Positions 6,848-8,262 of a stretch of DNA of 8,262 nt are shown here, piece after piece. Each line of letters starts with the position of its first letter. The stretch's first letter is position 1. The DNA is taken from contig JAISVO010000013.1 in the NCBI GenBank assembly GCA_031271525.1, positions 1-8,262 on the forward strand, in the 5' to 3' direction. Source of the stretch: Oscillospiraceae bacterium (lineage in GTDB: Bacteria; Bacillota; Clostridia; Oscillospirales; UBA929). Under the pieces are notes generated by a model. It had not been told where the DNA came from. It made no database searches and worked only from the letters and a program-made list of their open reading frames with translations. Both the position numbers and the translations under genes were made by a program.

Positions 6848-6879
6848 GGGCCACTGTGTACACCGCAGGCCGCCCCTAC
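6844..6879. repeat. Inverted repeat between convergent genes, overlapping the pdp stop codon
   Basis: GTAGGGGC (6844-6851) pairs perfectly with GCCCCTAC (6872-6879). The 20-base interior can fold further, CTGTG with CGCAG (6854-6858/6864-6868), leaving a TACAC loop. The pdp stop TAG (6845-6847) is within the left arm. No T-tract follows on either strand, so it is not a canonical intrinsic terminator, though it may still slow or end transcription between the two convergent genes. It also resembles short dispersed GTAGGGG/CCCCTAC palindromes that I recall from Clostridia genomes; this window alone cannot show dispersion. Confidence 0.65.
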
Positions 6880-6895
6880 GGCGTGTTCCGATATG

Positions 6896-7819
6896 TTAAG
6901 GAAGCGTGTTTCCGGCGGATAGGTAGATTTGGTACCATTCCTCGCGGGTGAGGGTTATTTCGGTCGCCTTGACGCAGTCGGCCAAGCGCCGGAGGTTGGT
7001 GGTTCCGGTGACCGGCTGCATTTTCGCCGGGTGGCGGAGGAGCCACGCGAAGGCAATCGTGGTGTTGCTCACGCCGTACGCTTGAGCGAGGGTATCGATC
7101 GTCCGGTTCAACGCCGGGAATTTTTCGGTATTCCCAAGGAAAACCCCTTCGAAGAATCCGTATTGGAAGGGCGACCAAGGCTGAATTGTGATGTCGTGGA
7201 GACGGCAGAAGTCCAGTACGCCGCCGTCGCGGTTGAGCGCGTCACCGTCCTGCATGTTGACGTGAAGCCCTTGGGAGATCATAGTCGCGTTGGTGATGCT
7301 CAGCTGGAGCTGGTTAGCCGCAATCGGCTGCTTGACGTACTTTTGCAGGAGCCGGATCTGCGCCGGGTTTTGGTTGCTGACACCGAAATGCCGGACTTTT
7401 CCGCTTGCCTGCAGGGTGTCGAATGCCGAAGCGATTTCCTCGGGTTCCGCGAGCGCGTCCGGGCGGTGAAGGAGCAAAACGTCCAGATAGTCAGTTTTCA
7501 AGCGCTTTAGGATACCGTCTGTCGCGTTTAAGATATGTTGTTTGCTGAAATCGAAAGCGACGCCGGGGCGGATGCCGCATTTGCTCTGGAGAAGGACCGT
7601 ATCCCGAAGGCCGGGGTTCATGTCTAGGGCTTCGGCAAAGACAGTTTCGCAGGTACCGCCGCCGTAGATGTCCGCATGGTCAAAGAAGTTCGCGCCCAGT
7701 TCGATAGCGCCGCGCAGGAAATGCTCGGCATCGCTCTTCGGCATCCCGCCGATCCGCATACAGCCGACCGCGATGGGCGGGATCTGCAGTCCCGTTGTGC
7801 CAAGTGGTATAGTTTTCAT
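6896..7819 (-). CDS. Aldo/keto reductase (YdhF-like)
   Basis: The 307-residue TIM-barrel oxidoreductase uses NADPH to reduce carbonyls. The start MKTIPLGTTGLQIPPIAVGCMRIGG is typical of the AKR family. The catalytic tetrad is visible as D47, Y52 (FDHADIYGGG), K80 (LQSKCGI) and H118 (LLLHRPD). FGVSNQNPAQ (145-154), ANQLQLSI and the C-terminal cofactor-binding PVTGTTNLRRL (269-279) complete the family pattern, and IQPWSPFQYG (212-220) resembles E. coli YdhF relatives. The physiological substrate is unknown. A strong AAGGAGGT (7826-7833) 6 bases upstream fixes the start. It is convergent with pdp and separated from it by 48 bp holding an inverted repeat. It appears to be a single-gene unit; no convincing promoter was found just upstream. 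Confidence 0.95.
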   Translation of the reverse strand: MKTIPLGTTGLQIPPIAVGCMRIGGMPKSDAEHFLRGAIELGANFFDHADIYGGGTCETVFAEALDMNPGLRDTVLLQSKCGIRPGVAFDFSKQHILNATDGILKRLKTDYLDVLLLHRPDALAEPEEIASAFDTLQASGKVRHFGVSNQNPAQIRLLQKYVKQPIAANQLQLSITNATMISQGLHVNMQDGDALNRDGGVLDFCRLHDITIQPWSPFQYGFFEGVFLGNTEKFPALNRTIDTLAQAYGVSNTTIAFAWLLRHPAKMQPVTGTTNLRRLADCVKATEITLTREEWYQIYLSAGNTLP

Positions 7820-7825
7820 GTGGGA

Positions 7826-7833
7826 ACCTCCTT
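7826..7833 (-). promoter_or_regulatory. Ribosome binding site of the aldo/keto reductase
   Basis: AAGGAGGT on the minus strand, 6 bases before the ATG at 7819, is a near-perfect anti-16S match and fixes that start. Confidence 0.8.
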
Positions 7834-8133
7834 AATAATTCCAGACTGACATCATTTTTACTCTGTCAACTTCACGTGTGCAACGGTATCGGATAATTGT
7901 GTGAAAGTCAGTCCACTCTTCTTTGCGCCCTCACCAATAGACTGATGCCTTAAGGATTTCACATGTTTGGATACGTCCGTGGTCATTCTCCGGCATGCCC
8001 TTATAGCGGAACATGTCATCACCCGGTATCCCGTTGGGCAGTTCCAGAAATCTGCGTACCCCCCTTTTTGGTCTTTACCGAAGTCATCCATATCATCGAG
8101 GTCTTCTCCGCAGCAAATTCCTCATCACCAGTT
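7832..8133 (-). pseudogene. Possible decayed or frameshifted small gene
   Basis: This interval upstream of the aldo/keto reductase has no convincing intact gene. The minus strand holds protein-like pieces in different frames: KTGDEEFAAEKTS near 8127-8089, GICCGEDLDDMDDFGKDQKG onward (ending CPTGYR near 8030), then DDMFRYKGMPENDHGRIQTC ending at a TGA at 7931-7933, with the same frame open again to a TAA at 7832. A 77-codon frame from an ATG at 8091 covers 7858-8091, but its composition turns unconvincing after about 8030 and its GGAGAAG is about 11 bases away. The pieces would join through two frameshifts and a stop. I do not recognise the product. Chance or sequencing error remain possible. 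Confidence 0.25.
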
Positions 8134-8262
8134 TTAGTTTACTATAATCTCTCCCTCTTGAAAAGTAAATACTCTTACCCTGAACGCTGTGGTGGCTTCT
8201 ATTGACAGGTTGACCAACGATGATTCGATTACAATGTATCCATATCTTACAATGATTACAAT
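8134..8262 (-). CDS. Possible C-terminal end of a gene cut by the window edge
   Basis: A minus-strand frame enters from the right edge and stays open for 42 codons to a TAA at 8134-8136, ending FTFQEGEIIVN. It is rich in Val, Ile and Glu, and its first codons repeat (IVI-IVR-YGY-IVI), mirroring a 9-base DNA repeat. It may be the 5' part of the same damaged gene as the interval at 7832-8133. A plus-strand frame is also open from 8162 to the edge, so the strand is uncertain. No family is recognised. Confidence 0.22.
   Translation of the reverse strand: MVIIVRYGYIVIESSLVNLSIEATTAFRVRVFTFQEGEIIVN

Noticed and set aside
6929..7510. A 193-codon plus-strand open frame within the aldo/keto reductase
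   Set aside because: It is fully antisense to a gene with an intact catalytic tetrad, its composition is Arg/Glu/Val-skewed, and it has no ribosome binding site.
7841..7869. TTGACA on the minus strand (7864-7869) as a -35 for the aldo/keto reductase
   Set aside because: No acceptable -10 lies 16-18 bases downstream; the hexamers at that distance are GTCTGG or TCTGGA.
7963..8205. An 80-codon plus-strand frame with AAGGA about 6 bases upstream
   Set aside because: The peptide has an unlikely composition (Pro/Cys/His start, then VFSAANSSSPVLVYYN) and lies opposite more protein-like minus-strand stretches. The ribosome binding site is only moderate.
1..8262. CRISPR arrays, tRNA or rRNA genes, transposases and riboswitches
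   Set aside because: I saw no regularly spaced repeat array, cloverleaf, ribosomal RNA segment, transposase motif or conserved riboswitch core in either strand.

Overview
The window looks like a chromosomal stretch from a Gram-positive Clostridia-type bacterium, perhaps Oscillospiraceae-like. The reasons are strong AAGGAGG-type ribosome binding sites, good sigma-A promoters, a DUF1836 regulator, a YuaF/YuaG-like NfeD-flotillin pair and a Firmicutes-type pyrimidine-nucleoside phosphorylase. Base composition is uneven: the left third is near 47-50 % GC, the middle (about 2.9-7.8 kb) is clearly GC-rich, and the last 150 bases are AT-rich. The taxon is an inference from gene content, not a database match.

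Left block (103-2681, minus strand). Three tightly packed genes read leftwards from a probable extended -10 promoter near 2765. The first is a fused protein joining a RimJ/RimL-type GNAT acetyltransferase to a P-loop kinase-like domain. It is followed after one base by a double-domain VOC (glyoxalase/bleomycin-resistance fold) protein, then by a TmrB-like P-loop ATPase. All three belong to families that often inactivate or sequester toxic small molecules, so the block looks like an acquired resistance or detoxification cassette. Its substrate is unknown.

Middle block (2846-6847, plus strand). A near-consensus sigma-A promoter drives a four-gene run: a DUF1836 helix-turn-helix regulator, an NfeD-like membrane protein with an acidic loop, a flotillin (FloT/YuaG-like) and a pyrimidine-nucleoside phosphorylase (pdp). 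The NfeD-flotillin pair organises membrane microdomains. pdp sits 2 bp after the flotillin with its ribosome binding site inside the flotillin gene, tying nucleoside salvage to the membrane pair at the level of expression. A stem-loop that contains the pdp stop codon closes this block.

Right block (6896-8262). A YdhF-like aldo/keto reductase is convergent with pdp. The remaining about 440 bp has no convincing intact gene. The minus strand there holds several short protein-like stretches in different frames, separated by stops, which may be a decayed gene, and the AT-rich right edge carries a 9-bp-spaced repeat.
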